In this document: positions 1 through 6,399 of the stretch, one piece after another
Layout of the letters: every line of letters begins with the position of its first letter
How positions within the stretch are numbered: position 1 is the first letter of the stretch
Source of the DNA: Holophagaceae bacterium UBA706
GTDB lineage: Bacteria; Acidobacteriota; Holophagae; Holophagales; Holophagaceae
DNA: 6,566 nucleotides
Direction of reading: 5' to 3'
Assembly: GCA_002298155.1 (NCBI GenBank)
Contig: DBME01000412.1
Location: 1-6,566, forward strand
Position numbers and translations under genes: made by a program
Notes under the pieces: generated by a model
What the model saw: only the letters and a program-made list of their open reading frames with translations
Databases searched by the model: none
What the model was told of the DNA's origin: nothing

Positions 1-31
1 GCTCTCCCCTTTCTGGTGCCAGGAATTGGGC

Positions 32-37
32 TAGAAT
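32..37 (+). promoter_or_regulatory. Possible -10 promoter element (TAGAAT) of the first gene
   Basis: The hexamer TAGAAT differs from the bacterial -10 consensus at one base. It ends seven bases before the A of the ATG at 44, the usual distance from a -10 box to the transcription start, so a transcript from it would begin at or next to the start codon. No good -35 box is visible 16-18 bases upstream, where the sequence is pyrimidine-rich and the window begins. An identical hexamer lies ahead of the gene at 1833. Confidence 0.35.
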
Positions 38-43
38 GTGGAC

Positions 44-565
44 ATGAGCGAAACGAAACCCTTGCCCAAGCTGCCTGCGCCTCTCCGGGGAGCCAAGGCC
101 TTCCGTGCCTCCTGGAAACCCGTCCTCCTCAACTGGCTGGTGCCGGGCCTGGGCTACGTGGTGATCGGCGAGAAGCGCCGCGGGTGGGCCCTCTTCGGCG
201 TCTCGGCCCTGTTCCTCCTCCTGGGCTTCCTGCAGCTCCAGTTCGGCGCCGTCGACGGCATCAAGGGCGGCGTCTACGTCCCCCAGCTCAGCCCCCTCCA
301 GTGGATGCCCACCCTGGGCGCCGCGGCCACGGTCGGCGCGGGCCCCGTCTACCTCATTTTCGGCTGGCTCTTCGGCGGAGTCGGCACCGAGCCGGTGCGC
401 AACCTCGTGCAGGAATACGGCGCCTCCTACGTCATGGTCACGGGCCTGCTCAACTGGCTGTGCTGCTTCGACATCTTCGACCGCGTCACGGGGCGCTGGA
501 TCTGGCGCCTGCCCCTGGACGAGCAGGAGGAGCTGGCTTCCCGGGAAGGCCACGAATCCAAGTGA
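44..565 (+). CDS. Small integral membrane protein, DUF6677-like
   Basis: This 173-residue protein has a basic, proline-rich N-terminus (about 1-26) followed by about four hydrophobic segments near residues 27-41, 48-66, 91-110 and 127-141. The segment NWLVPGLGYVVIGEKRRG, with its PGLG turn and a basic loop before the second helix, and the C-terminal GLLNWLCCFDIFDRVTG stretch resemble DUF6677, a family of small membrane proteins common in Acidobacteriota whose function is unknown. The match is from memory of the family pattern and is moderately sure. The ATG at 44 is preferred. A GTG at 38 would add only Met-Asp, and the nearest purine-rich site (AGGA at 21-24) is far from either start, so translation may be leaderless. 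The MFS gene follows after 36 bases on the same strand, so co-transcription is possible. Confidence 0.8.
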   Translation: MSETKPLPKLPAPLRGAKAFRASWKPVLLNWLVPGLGYVVIGEKRRGWALFGVSALFLLLGFLQLQFGAVDGIKGGVYVPQLSPLQWMPTLGAAATVGAGPVYLIFGWLFGGVGTEPVRNLVQEYGASYVMVTGLLNWLCCFDIFDRVTGRWIWRLPLDEQEELASREGHESK

Positions 566-601
566 GCCCGGCGGCTCGCGCCGTGGGCGGGGGTGAACGG
601 C

Positions 602-1798
602 ATGGCTGAACCCTCCAGGCTCTTCACGCGGCACTTCGTGCTGGTCTTCGCCATCACGTTCATCACCTTCTTCGCGGCCTTCCAGCTGTTCCCCACGGTG
701 CCGCTGCGCCTGCTGAAGCTGGGGGCGACGGTGGCCCAGTCGGGACGCTTCATGACCGCCTTCACGGCGGGCTCGGCCACGGGCGCCCTCTTCACCGGGC
801 CCCTGGGCGACCGCGTGGGGCAGCGCCGCATGGTGGTCCTGGGGGCGGTGGGCTTCGGCCTCTTCCTGGCGGCCTACGGCCTCCTGAAGGTGCGGTGGGC
901 CTTCTACGTCCTGGCCTTCCCCCACGGCGTCGTATGGTCGGGGCTGCTCACCGGCACCATGGCCACCCTGGGCCACGTGCTGCCCGTGGACCGGCGCGCC
1001 GACGGCATGTCCCTCTACGGCCTGGCCAGCCCGGGCGGCGTCGTCTTCGGCCCCGCGGTGGGCCTGGCGGTGTACAAGGCCTGGGGCTTCACGCCCATGA
1101 GCGCGGCGCTGGCGGGGATCTTCGTGGTCCTGGGCCTGCTCGCCCTGAGCCTTCCCCCGGGCAACGTGAACCCGGAACGGAGCAGCGCCTTCCGTCTGCC
1201 GCCCAAGACCCTCCTGGCGCCCAGCATGGTCTTCTTCGCCACGGCCCTGGGCTACGGCGCCCTGGGCACCTACACCGCCCAGGAGGCCCTCCGCCAGGGC
1301 TTCCCGCCCCTGTTCGGCGTGCTCCCCACGGATGCGGCCTTCCTCACGTGCATGGCCTCCGGCATGGTGATCATGCGCATCGTCATGACCCACCGGGGCT
1401 TCGGCGGCAATCCCACGCGGCTCCTGCCGGGGATGCTCCTTGCCGCGGGCCTGGGCCTCGTGCTCCTGGCGGCCCTGCCCGGCGGCGCGGGCCGCCACGC
1501 CGTTTCCGCCCTGATCTACGGCGGCGGCTACAGCATGGTCCACACCCTGCTCAACGCCCACGTCCTGGAAGTGACGCCCGCGGACGAGCGGGGCGCGGCC
1601 TTCGGCGCCACCCTGTTCGCCTTCGATTCGGGCATCGGCATCGGTTCTTTCCTCATCGGGGGCATCATCGGCTGGGGCTGCAGGCATGTGGGACCGGCGG
1701 GGTTCCGCCTGGGCTGGGCCGCGGCGGCCTTCTTCGCCCTGGCCGCGCTGCCCCTGTCCCGCAGGCTTTTGCGGGAATCCCGCGCCCTGGCAAGGTAG
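602..1798 (+). CDS. Major facilitator superfamily (MFS) transporter
   Basis: This is a complete 399-residue secondary transporter of the inner membrane, within the usual 380-420 residues for a twelve-helix MFS permease. The signature loop between helices 2 and 3 is clear as GPLGDRVGQRR (Asp70-Arg71 at its centre). The sequence alternates hydrophobic helices with short loops and has a long polar loop near the middle (PPGNVNPERSSAFRLPPK), which marks the junction of the two six-helix halves. The second half contains glycine-rich helices such as GIGIGSFLIGGIIGWG. The general look is that of drug or sugar efflux permeases (MFS_1), but the substrate cannot be assigned. ATG 602 is chosen over an in-frame GTG at 593 because the G-run at 589-593 lies eight bases before 602 and can serve as its ribosome binding site. 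The TAG stop overlaps a promoter-like TAGAAT for the next gene. Confidence 0.93.
   Translation: MAEPSRLFTRHFVLVFAITFITFFAAFQLFPTVPLRLLKLGATVAQSGRFMTAFTAGSATGALFTGPLGDRVGQRRMVVLGAVGFGLFLAAYGLLKVRWAFYVLAFPHGVVWSGLLTGTMATLGHVLPVDRRADGMSLYGLASPGGVVFGPAVGLAVYKAWGFTPMSAALAGIFVVLGLLALSLPPGNVNPERSSAFRLPPKTLLAPSMVFFATALGYGALGTYTAQEALRQGFPPLFGVLPTDAAFLTCMASGMVIMRIVMTHRGFGGNPTRLLPGMLLAAGLGLVLLAALPGGAGRHAVSALIYGGGYSMVHTLLNAHVLEVTPADERGAAFGATLFAFDSGIGIGSFLIGGIIGWGCRHVGPAGFRLGWAAAAFFALAALPLSRRLLRESRALAR
1757..1783. repeat. Three-part inverted repeat at the end of the MFS gene
   Basis: TCCCGC at 1757-1762, GCGGGA at 1771-1776 and TCCCGC at 1778-1783 form a tandem arrangement. The central element can pair fully with the upstream copy (six base pairs, eight-base loop) or, losing two pairs, with the downstream copy. 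It lies within the last codons of the MFS gene and ends 12 bases before the TAGAAT element. No T-run follows, so it is not an ordinary intrinsic terminator. It could be a binding site for a regulator of the downstream operon, or it could be chance in GC-rich coding DNA. Confidence 0.3.
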
Positions 1799-1801
1799 AA
1801 T
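1796..1801 (+). promoter_or_regulatory. Possible -10 element (TAGAAT) for the three-gene operon
   Basis: TAGAAT is one base from the -10 consensus and overlaps the TAG stop codon of the MFS gene. A start about seven bases downstream would give a leader of about 25 bases that carries the GGAAGGA ribosome binding site of the next gene. The best -35-like sequence, TTGCGG at 1769-1774, is 21 bases upstream, which is too far for a standard promoter, so the call rests mainly on the -10 match and its position. Confidence 0.35.
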
Positions 1802-1832
1802 CCAAGGTCCCGTAATTCGCGGAAGGATGCCC

Positions 1833-4007
1833 ATGCCACGCACCAAGATCCGGCTCCTGGCCGCACTCTTCGCCTTGCTGGCGGTGGTCTTCGGCCTGCT
1901 GCGGCTGGCCTTCGTGGCGCGCTTCGGCGGCGCCGAGGGAGCCACGCTCCACGCCCTCTACATCGGCTTCAAGTTCGATGCGCGCCTCGCGGCCATCCTC
2001 GTGCTGCCGGCCCTGCTCCTCCTCAAGGAGGGCAACCCCGGGCGCCCCGCCCGGCCCACCCTGGGCGCCCTCACCCTGGGCGCAGCGCTGCTGATCTACG
2101 CCGGTCTCATCCTGGTGGCCATGGTGGACAACGTGGTAGCCCGCGCCTGGCTCTATGCCTTCCTGGCGGCCTTCGGCGTCCAGCATGGCTTCTGCGGCGG
2201 GTACGGATGGCAGGCCCACCGCTCGGCCCGGCGCATCTGGGGCGCGTACGCCCTGGTGGTGTTCGTGGCAGTGCTGCTGGCCTACGTGGCGGACTTCGGC
2301 AGCTACGGCTACATCCACACCCGGCTCAACGGCACGCTCCTCATGTTCACGGAGAACGCCGGCATCGGCGCCCAGATGGTCTGGCAGAGCGACCCGGTGG
2401 TGCGCATCGCCCTGGCCCTGGCCGCGGTGGTCGCCATGGTCGCCTGGGCTCTGGTCCGCATCGGATCCCGCCTGGCGCCCTCCACCGGTTCGCCGGTCCT
2501 GCGCGCGGTCCTGCACGTCGCCGCCACCTTCGCCCTGCTGGCCGTCATGTGGGGCCGCTGGTCCGCCTACCCCCTGCGCTGGGCCGAGGCCTTCGTCCTG
2601 CCCGGCACCTTCCAGGCCCACTTGGCCTTGAACCCGGTGCTCTTCTTCCTGGAGACCCGCCGCGACATGGACGGCGGCTACGACCTCAAGCAGGTCGAAG
2701 CCTCGGCCCCGGTCATGGCCGCCTACTTCGGCATTCCCGAGGCCCGGGACGCCGAGGGCCTGCCCTCCCTCAAGCGCACCGGCACGCCCCGCCCCGAGAT
2801 CGACCCCGCCCGGCGCCCCAACGTCGTCTTCATCCAGCTGGAGAGCTTCGCCGGCTTCAAGACCGGCGTCCTGGGCAACCCCCTGGACCCCACCCCCTTC
2901 TTCGACAGCCTGTGCCGTGACGGCATCCTCTTCGACCGCTTCAACGTGGCCATGGAGAACACCAGCCGCAGCATGTTCGCCTCGCTCTTCGGGGTTCCCG
3001 ACGTGAGTTCGGTGGAGAACGCCACCCGCAACCCGCTGCTGGTGGAGCAGGCCTCGCCCCTGTCCGCCCTGGACGCCTACGAGAAGACCTTCTTCCTGGG
3101 CGGCAGCGCCAACTGGGCCCAGATCCGGGGCGTCCTCCAGAAGAACTTCCCCGACCTGGCCATCCACGAGGAGGGCAGCTACACGGCCCCCGTGGTGGAC
3201 GTGTGGGGCATCTCCGACGCGGACCTCCTCCTGGCGGCCAACGACCACTTCAAGGCGCGGCCCGGACCCTTCTGGAGCTTCATCCAGACCTCCGGCAACC
3301 ACCCGCCCTTCACCCTTCCGAAGCACCTCAAGGACTTCCGCCGCTCCGACCTGGACGCCGGCAAGCTGGCCTCCGGCGGTTTCATCGGCAACGACGAGTT
3401 CAACGCCGTGCGGCTCATGGACTACAGCCTGGAGGCCTTCTTCACGGCGGCCCGGAAGGAGCCCTACTTCGCCAACACCATCTTCGTCCTGTGGGGCGAC
3501 CACGGCCTGCCCCGGGGCACCGAGGATCCGCGCTTCGACGACTCCGCCCGTCACGACGTGGACAAGCGCTTCGACGACCTCAAGCTGGCCATCCACAACG
3601 TACCCTTCCTCATCTACGCGCCGGGCCTTCTCAAGGCCCGCCGCGTGCACACCGTGGCCACCCAGCTGGACATCATGCCCACCGTGCTGAGCCTCATGGG
3701 CCGCCCCTGGACCACGAAGACCCTGGGCAAGGACCTGCTGGACCCGGCCTTCGCCCAGAAGTCCGCCGCCTTCACCTTCACCACCTTCCGCAGGCCGCCC
3801 CGCATCGGGCTGCTCCAGGGGGACTACTACCTCACGGTTGACCCCGGCGGCCGCGCCCAGCTGTTCCGCACCGACACCGCAGACCCCGCCGACCTCGCCG
3901 CCGCCGACCCCGAACGGACCAAGGCCATGAAGGCCCTGGCCGTGGGCTTCCACCAGTGGTCGAAGTTCCTGCTCTCCCACAACAAGCCTGAAAGGGGGGC
4001 GCGATGA
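1833..4007 (+). CDS. LTA-synthase-like phosphoglycerol transferase (membrane-anchored sulfatase-fold enzyme)
   Basis: This is a 724-residue member of the LTA synthase/MdoB-like group (COG1368 type). These enzymes move a phospho-alcohol group, usually phosphoglycerol from a phospholipid, to an acceptor outside the cytoplasmic membrane. Residues 1-240 hold about six or seven hydrophobic segments (near 6-29, 49-65, 77-97, 105-122, 135-153, 188-209 and 223-240) with family landmarks FKFDARLAAILVLP and DFGSYGYIHTRLN. The catalytic domain starts near 328. Visible active-site residues are Glu337 in QLESF (metal), Thr377 in ENTSRSMF (expected nucleophile, matching the KTSDSEF site of LtaS), His490 in SGNHPPF and Asp556-His557 in WGDHG (metal). 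All key residues are present, so it should be active. ATG 1833 is preferred over ATG 1827 because GGAAGGA (1821-1827) lies five bases before it; longer in-frame extensions lie inside the MFS gene. The stop overlaps the next start (ATGA). Acceptor and donor are unknown. Confidence 0.93.
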   Translation: MPRTKIRLLAALFALLAVVFGLLRLAFVARFGGAEGATLHALYIGFKFDARLAAILVLPALLLLKEGNPGRPARPTLGALTLGAALLIYAGLILVAMVDNVVARAWLYAFLAAFGVQHGFCGGYGWQAHRSARRIWGAYALVVFVAVLLAYVADFGSYGYIHTRLNGTLLMFTENAGIGAQMVWQSDPVVRIALALAAVVAMVAWALVRIGSRLAPSTGSPVLRAVLHVAATFALLAVMWGRWSAYPLRWAEAFVLPGTFQAHLALNPVLFFLETRRDMDGGYDLKQVEASAPVMAAYFGIPEARDAEGLPSLKRTGTPRPEIDPARRPNVVFIQLESFAGFKTGVLGNPLDPTPFFDSLCRDGILFDRFNVAMENTSRSMFASLFGVPDVSSVENATRNPLLVEQASPLSALDAYEKTFFLGGSANWAQIRGVLQKNFPDLAIHEEGSYTAPVVDVWGISDADLLLAANDHFKARPGPFWSFIQTSGNHPPFTLPKHLKDFRRSDLDAGKLASGGFIGNDEFNAVRLMDYSLEAFFTAARKEPYFANTIFVLWGDHGLPRGTEDPRFDDSARHDVDKRFDDLKLAIHNVPFLIYAPGLLKARRVHTVATQLDIMPTVLSLMGRPWTTKTLGKDLLDPAFAQKSAAFTFTTFRRPPRIGLLQGDYYLTVDPGGRAQLFRTDTADPADLAAADPERTKAMKALAVGFHQWSKFLLSHNKPERGAR

Positions 4008-5371
4008 GGGCCTGGATTACGATGCTCACGCTGGGCGCCGTGGTGATCATCGCCACCGGCCTGCCCCTCAGAATCCGCATGGACCGCCCCCGCCTGGGCA
4101 CGCCCATGATCCAGGAACCCGGCACGCCCCTGGAGGTCTACCTCCGCACGAGCCTGCCCTGGGCCGCGCCCGCCATGCAGCTGACCCTCGAGGACGACGC
4201 CGGGGCCTCCTTCCCCCTGGCCGTGTCCGACCGCTGGTGGCGCGGGAACATCCTCTGCCTCACCTCGCGGCTCCCGGAGCTCCGTGACGGCCGCTACACC
4301 CTGCGCATCCGCACGCCCCGCCAGGACCTGCGGCAGCCGGGGGCGGTCTTCGTGCGCAGGACCTGGCCCCAGGAGTACATCCTCGTCCAGGCCGGCGACT
4401 TCCCGCCCCCCGGCATGGCCGACCTCATGCCGCAGTTCATCGAGGAGATGAACATCCTGCAGCCCGAAGCCGTCCTGGGCAGCGGCGACATCTCGTACGA
4501 CGTGCGCGCCGAGTGGTACGCCTTCCTCCTGGAGAACCTCGCCCAGCTGGAGATGCCCTTCCTGGCAGCCCCCGGCAACCATGAGCGCAAGGGCTGGGCC
4601 GCCTACCTGCGGGCCTTCGGCCCCGGCCCCCAGCGGGCGGACCTGGGCCCGCTGACGGTCCTGAGCCTGGATTCCGCCCACGGGCGCGACCAGTTCACGC
4701 CCTCGGAATTCCAGTGGCTGAAGCAGCAGCTGGAACACCTCGAGGGCCGCACGCCCATCATCCAGCTGCACCACCCGGTCATCCCCCCCGACCGCACCAT
4801 CCGCGGCGAATCCGGCGGCAGCGGCGGCGCCCTCCAGGGCTTCCGCGGCCCCTTCATGGAGCTGTGCCGCGCCCACAACGTGCCCATCGTGCTCAGCGGC
4901 CACTGGCATTCCGACGCGATCTTCGATGACAAGGGCAACCTGCGCGACGACCGCCCGGACTTCCCCGGCACCCACTACGCCGTGGTCACGGCCCTGGGCA
5001 ACGAAGTGCGCAAGGTGACCCGCTGGCCCCACGCCTACCACGGCTACCGCATCCTCACTTTCCGGGGCGGCACGTTCCTGGGCGAGACCTACGACCTCGC
5101 GGGCACCGGCAAGCCCGGCCCCATCGCCAGCGTGCCCCTGGGCAACCTCCACGCCCACACCCTGCCCGACGGCGCCGTGGAGCTGCGCAACGACCTCAAC
5201 GCCTCCTTCGCCTCGGCCCAGGCCTCCCTTGTCGCCTCCCGGCCCGACCTGGTGCCCGACCAGGGCCTCCTCGTGCGCGTCATCCCCTCGGGGGCACGCT
5301 TCATCTATCGCGTCCGTCTGCCCTTGCCCGCCCACAGCGTCCGGGTCGTGCGCCTCCAGGAGGCCCGATGA
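4004..5371 (+). CDS. Calcineurin-like metallophosphoesterase with purple-acid-phosphatase-type motifs
   Basis: This 455-residue hydrolase probably cleaves a phosphoester outside the cytoplasm. Residues 4-20 are a hydrophobic signal or membrane anchor with no obvious cleavage site. Residues about 28-122 look like a beta-sandwich domain (alternating strands, ending DGRYTLRIRT). The catalytic domain follows with the motifs in order: Asp132 in QAGDFPPPG, Asp162 and Tyr165 in GSGDISYD, Asn192-His193-Glu194 in PGNHE, His256 in QLHHPV, and His300/His302 in SGHWHSD. The usual DxH first motif has Pro instead of His, while the second motif reads GDxxY. This is the pattern of purple acid phosphatases, in which the tyrosine binds ferric iron, and an N-terminal beta domain is also common there. 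A C-terminal segment of about 110 residues after 345 is unassigned. The ATG overlaps the previous stop, with AAGGGGGG at 3992-3999 as ribosome binding site. Substrate unknown. Confidence 0.92.
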   Translation: MRAWITMLTLGAVVIIATGLPLRIRMDRPRLGTPMIQEPGTPLEVYLRTSLPWAAPAMQLTLEDDAGASFPLAVSDRWWRGNILCLTSRLPELRDGRYTLRIRTPRQDLRQPGAVFVRRTWPQEYILVQAGDFPPPGMADLMPQFIEEMNILQPEAVLGSGDISYDVRAEWYAFLLENLAQLEMPFLAAPGNHERKGWAAYLRAFGPGPQRADLGPLTVLSLDSAHGRDQFTPSEFQWLKQQLEHLEGRTPIIQLHHPVIPPDRTIRGESGGSGGALQGFRGPFMELCRAHNVPIVLSGHWHSDAIFDDKGNLRDDRPDFPGTHYAVVTALGNEVRKVTRWPHAYHGYRILTFRGGTFLGETYDLAGTGKPGPIASVPLGNLHAHTLPDGAVELRNDLNASFASAQASLVASRPDLVPDQGLLVRVIPSGARFIYRVRLPLPAHSVRVVRLQEAR

Positions 5372-6249
5372 TCGCGGCGTGGCTCTTCCTCTACCTCGGC
5401 AACCTCGTGCACTGCCTGGCCATCTACGGCCTGGAATTCCAGAGCCCGCGCTTCGCCATCATCCTCTTCCCCATCGCCTTCCTGCCCCTGCCCATCCTGC
5501 TCAAGCGCCACCGGCCCGCGCTCTTCGCGGCGGTGCCGATCCGCGTGCTGTCGGCCACCGGCCTCGTGGCGGCGCTGCTCTTCATGCGCGGGCTCAACCT
5601 CGACCACTGGCAGACGCCCGACATCATGCCCTCCATCCTCGTGGCGGTGATGGGCATCGCCTCCCTGTGGGTGGCCCTGGCCGACCCCCATCGCGAGGAC
5701 GGCGCCATGATCTGGCTGCGCATCGGCATCTGGCAGCTCACGGGCTTCCTCCATCCCGGCCTGCCCCTGGCCGGGGCCAGCATCTTCGCCTTCGCGGGCG
5801 CCTGCGGCTACCTCGCCCCCGTCCCCTTCACGTCCTGCTCCGCCAAGGCGCCACGGGCCTTCCCCGCCGCCCTGGTGCTGGGCCTGGTGCTGGCCAAGCC
5901 CTGGTGGGACTACTCCGCCAACCCGGGCTGGGCCCCGGACCTGGCCGCCTGGGGCCTGGGCGCCGCCCTCACCTACCTCGCCCCCCTGCGCCGCCTGGGC
6001 TGCAAGGTGCCCATGTGGGCCATCTACGTCCTCATGGCGGCGCTCTTCGTGGCCTACCTGCCGCCCCTCGGCTGGGCCTGGGGCATCCTCCTGGGCATGG
6101 CCTGGGGATGGATCTGGCAGCGCCTGGGTCGCCCCCTGCCCTTCCGCCCCCTCTCCTACGGCCTCCTCCTGGGTCTGGCCCTCTCCTTCGCCCTCCACGC
6201 CAACCTCCAGATTCCCGTGCTCCGCCACCTCCTCTGGCTCGGGAATTGA
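5368..6249 (+). CDS. Polytopic membrane protein of unknown family
   Basis: I do not recognise this 293-residue protein. It is almost wholly hydrophobic, with about ten segments near residues 4-22, 28-45, 58-73, 88-105, 115-128, 134-151, 165-178, 190-206, 214-231, 236-251 and 262-277 (one or two may be re-entrant or merge). Short polar loops carry possible conserved charges: LDHWQTPD (77-85), ADPHREDG (105-112) and KPWWDYSANPGW (177-188). It is rich in tryptophan and proline and has no visible soluble domain, ATP-binding motif or MFS signature. The ATG lies in an ATGA overlap with the phosphatase stop, and a perfect AGGAGG at 5358-5363 sits four bases before it, inside the phosphatase coding region. 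The coupling suggests it is made in step with the two enzymes and may be their membrane partner, a transporter or an enzyme acting on the same lipid-linked material. This role is inference only. Confidence 0.87.
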   Translation: MIAAWLFLYLGNLVHCLAIYGLEFQSPRFAIILFPIAFLPLPILLKRHRPALFAAVPIRVLSATGLVAALLFMRGLNLDHWQTPDIMPSILVAVMGIASLWVALADPHREDGAMIWLRIGIWQLTGFLHPGLPLAGASIFAFAGACGYLAPVPFTSCSAKAPRAFPAALVLGLVLAKPWWDYSANPGWAPDLAAWGLGAALTYLAPLRRLGCKVPMWAIYVLMAALFVAYLPPLGWAWGILLGMAWGWIWQRLGRPLPFRPLSYGLLLGLALSFALHANLQIPVLRHLLWLGN

Positions 6250-6253
6250 TTGC

Positions 6254-6277
6254 TTTTCGGGCCAATCGGCGCGAAAA
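6254..6277. repeat. Palindrome just downstream of the three-gene operon
   Basis: TTTTCG (6254-6259) pairs with CGAAAA (6272-6277), and inside it GCC (6261-6263) pairs with GGC (6268-6270) around an AATC loop, with one G-G mismatch at 6260/6271. The A and T runs are on the opposite sides from a standard + strand intrinsic terminator (T-run first, A-run last), and only TTAAT follows. It could be a weak transcription end, an RNA 3' stabiliser, or an operator that overlaps the candidate promoter of the next gene. Confidence 0.4.
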
Positions 6278-6290
6278 TTAATCGTAAGCC

Positions 6291-6315
6291 AGTGCATTGA
6301 GGCTAGTCAGGCACT
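6291..6315 (+). repeat. Hairpin in the leader of the last gene
   Basis: AGTGC (6291-6295) pairs perfectly with GCACT (6311-6315). Inside, TTGA (6297-6300) pairs with TCAG (6307-6310), including one U-G pair, leaving a bulged A at 6296 and a six-base loop. That gives about nine pairs in a 25-base element. It lies between the possible promoter and the ribosome binding site of the last gene, so it would be part of the 5' leader if that promoter is used. Confidence 0.35.
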
Positions 6316-6385
6316 TCGTCCCATACCGGCATAAAAGGCCGTAATTGCGAAGGCGAGGCGTTCGGTTCTCAACGGCACGGCCCCT

Positions 6386-6393
6386 GAAAGAGG
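6386..6393 (+). promoter_or_regulatory. Ribosome binding site (GAAAGAGG) of the last gene
   Basis: The purine run GAAAGAGG ends six bases before the ATG at 6400, which is ideal spacing. It fixes the start of a gene that is cut off by the window edge. It lies three bases after the long-range stem closing at 6382, so folding of the leader could influence ribosome access. Confidence 0.6.
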
Positions 6394-6399
6394 TTTGAC

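Larger units (their letters stand above)
6250..6399. other. Intergenic region with several inverted repeats
   Basis: This 150-base gap is clearly more AT-rich than the genes around it, especially at 6271-6284. It contains a palindrome at 6254-6277, a hairpin at 6291-6315, and a longer-range stem pairing GGCCGT (6337-6342) with ACGGCC (6377-6382) that encloses a small stem, CGTT (6359-6362) with AACG (6371-6374). A weak promoter candidate is TTGCTT (6250-6255) with GAAAAT (6273-6278), spaced 17 bases, which would give a leader of over 100 bases. No T-run follows any hairpin, so I see no convincing intrinsic terminator for the upstream operon. I found no match to a riboswitch class I know. Confidence 0.5.

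Noticed and set aside
36..47. Three-codon mini-ORF (ATG TGG ACA TGA) whose stop overlaps the ATG at 44
   Set aside because: It could couple translation to the first gene, but it has no good ribosome binding site at the right distance, and so short a frame is easily chance.
16..609. Alternative + strand frame over the first gene, and a similar one at 895-1815 over the MFS gene
   Set aside because: Both products are Arg/Pro/Gly-rich without hydrophobic helices or motifs, as expected from the out-of-frame reading of GC-rich genes.
1665..3980. Very long open frame on the minus strand opposite the transferase gene (771 codons)
   Set aside because: Its product is a low-complexity string of Gly, Val, Glu, Ala and His, the typical mirror of GC-rich codons on the other strand. 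The + strand frame has clear family motifs and catalytic residues.
3827..6297. Long minus-strand open frames opposite the phosphatase and the unknown membrane protein
   Set aside because: They have the same Gly/Val/Glu/Gln-rich mirror composition, no recognisable domain, and no supporting start sites. The + strand genes have ribosome binding sites and ATGA coupling.
6327..6341. Small hairpin CGGC (6327-6330) with GCCG (6338-6341)
   Set aside because: It has only four base pairs with a seven-base loop, and it competes with the longer GGCCGT/ACGGCC stem.
6285..6393. Known riboswitch classes such as cyclic-di-GMP or preQ1 in the leader of the last gene
   Set aside because: The conserved core sequences of these classes, as I remember them, are not present. 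Only generic stems are visible.
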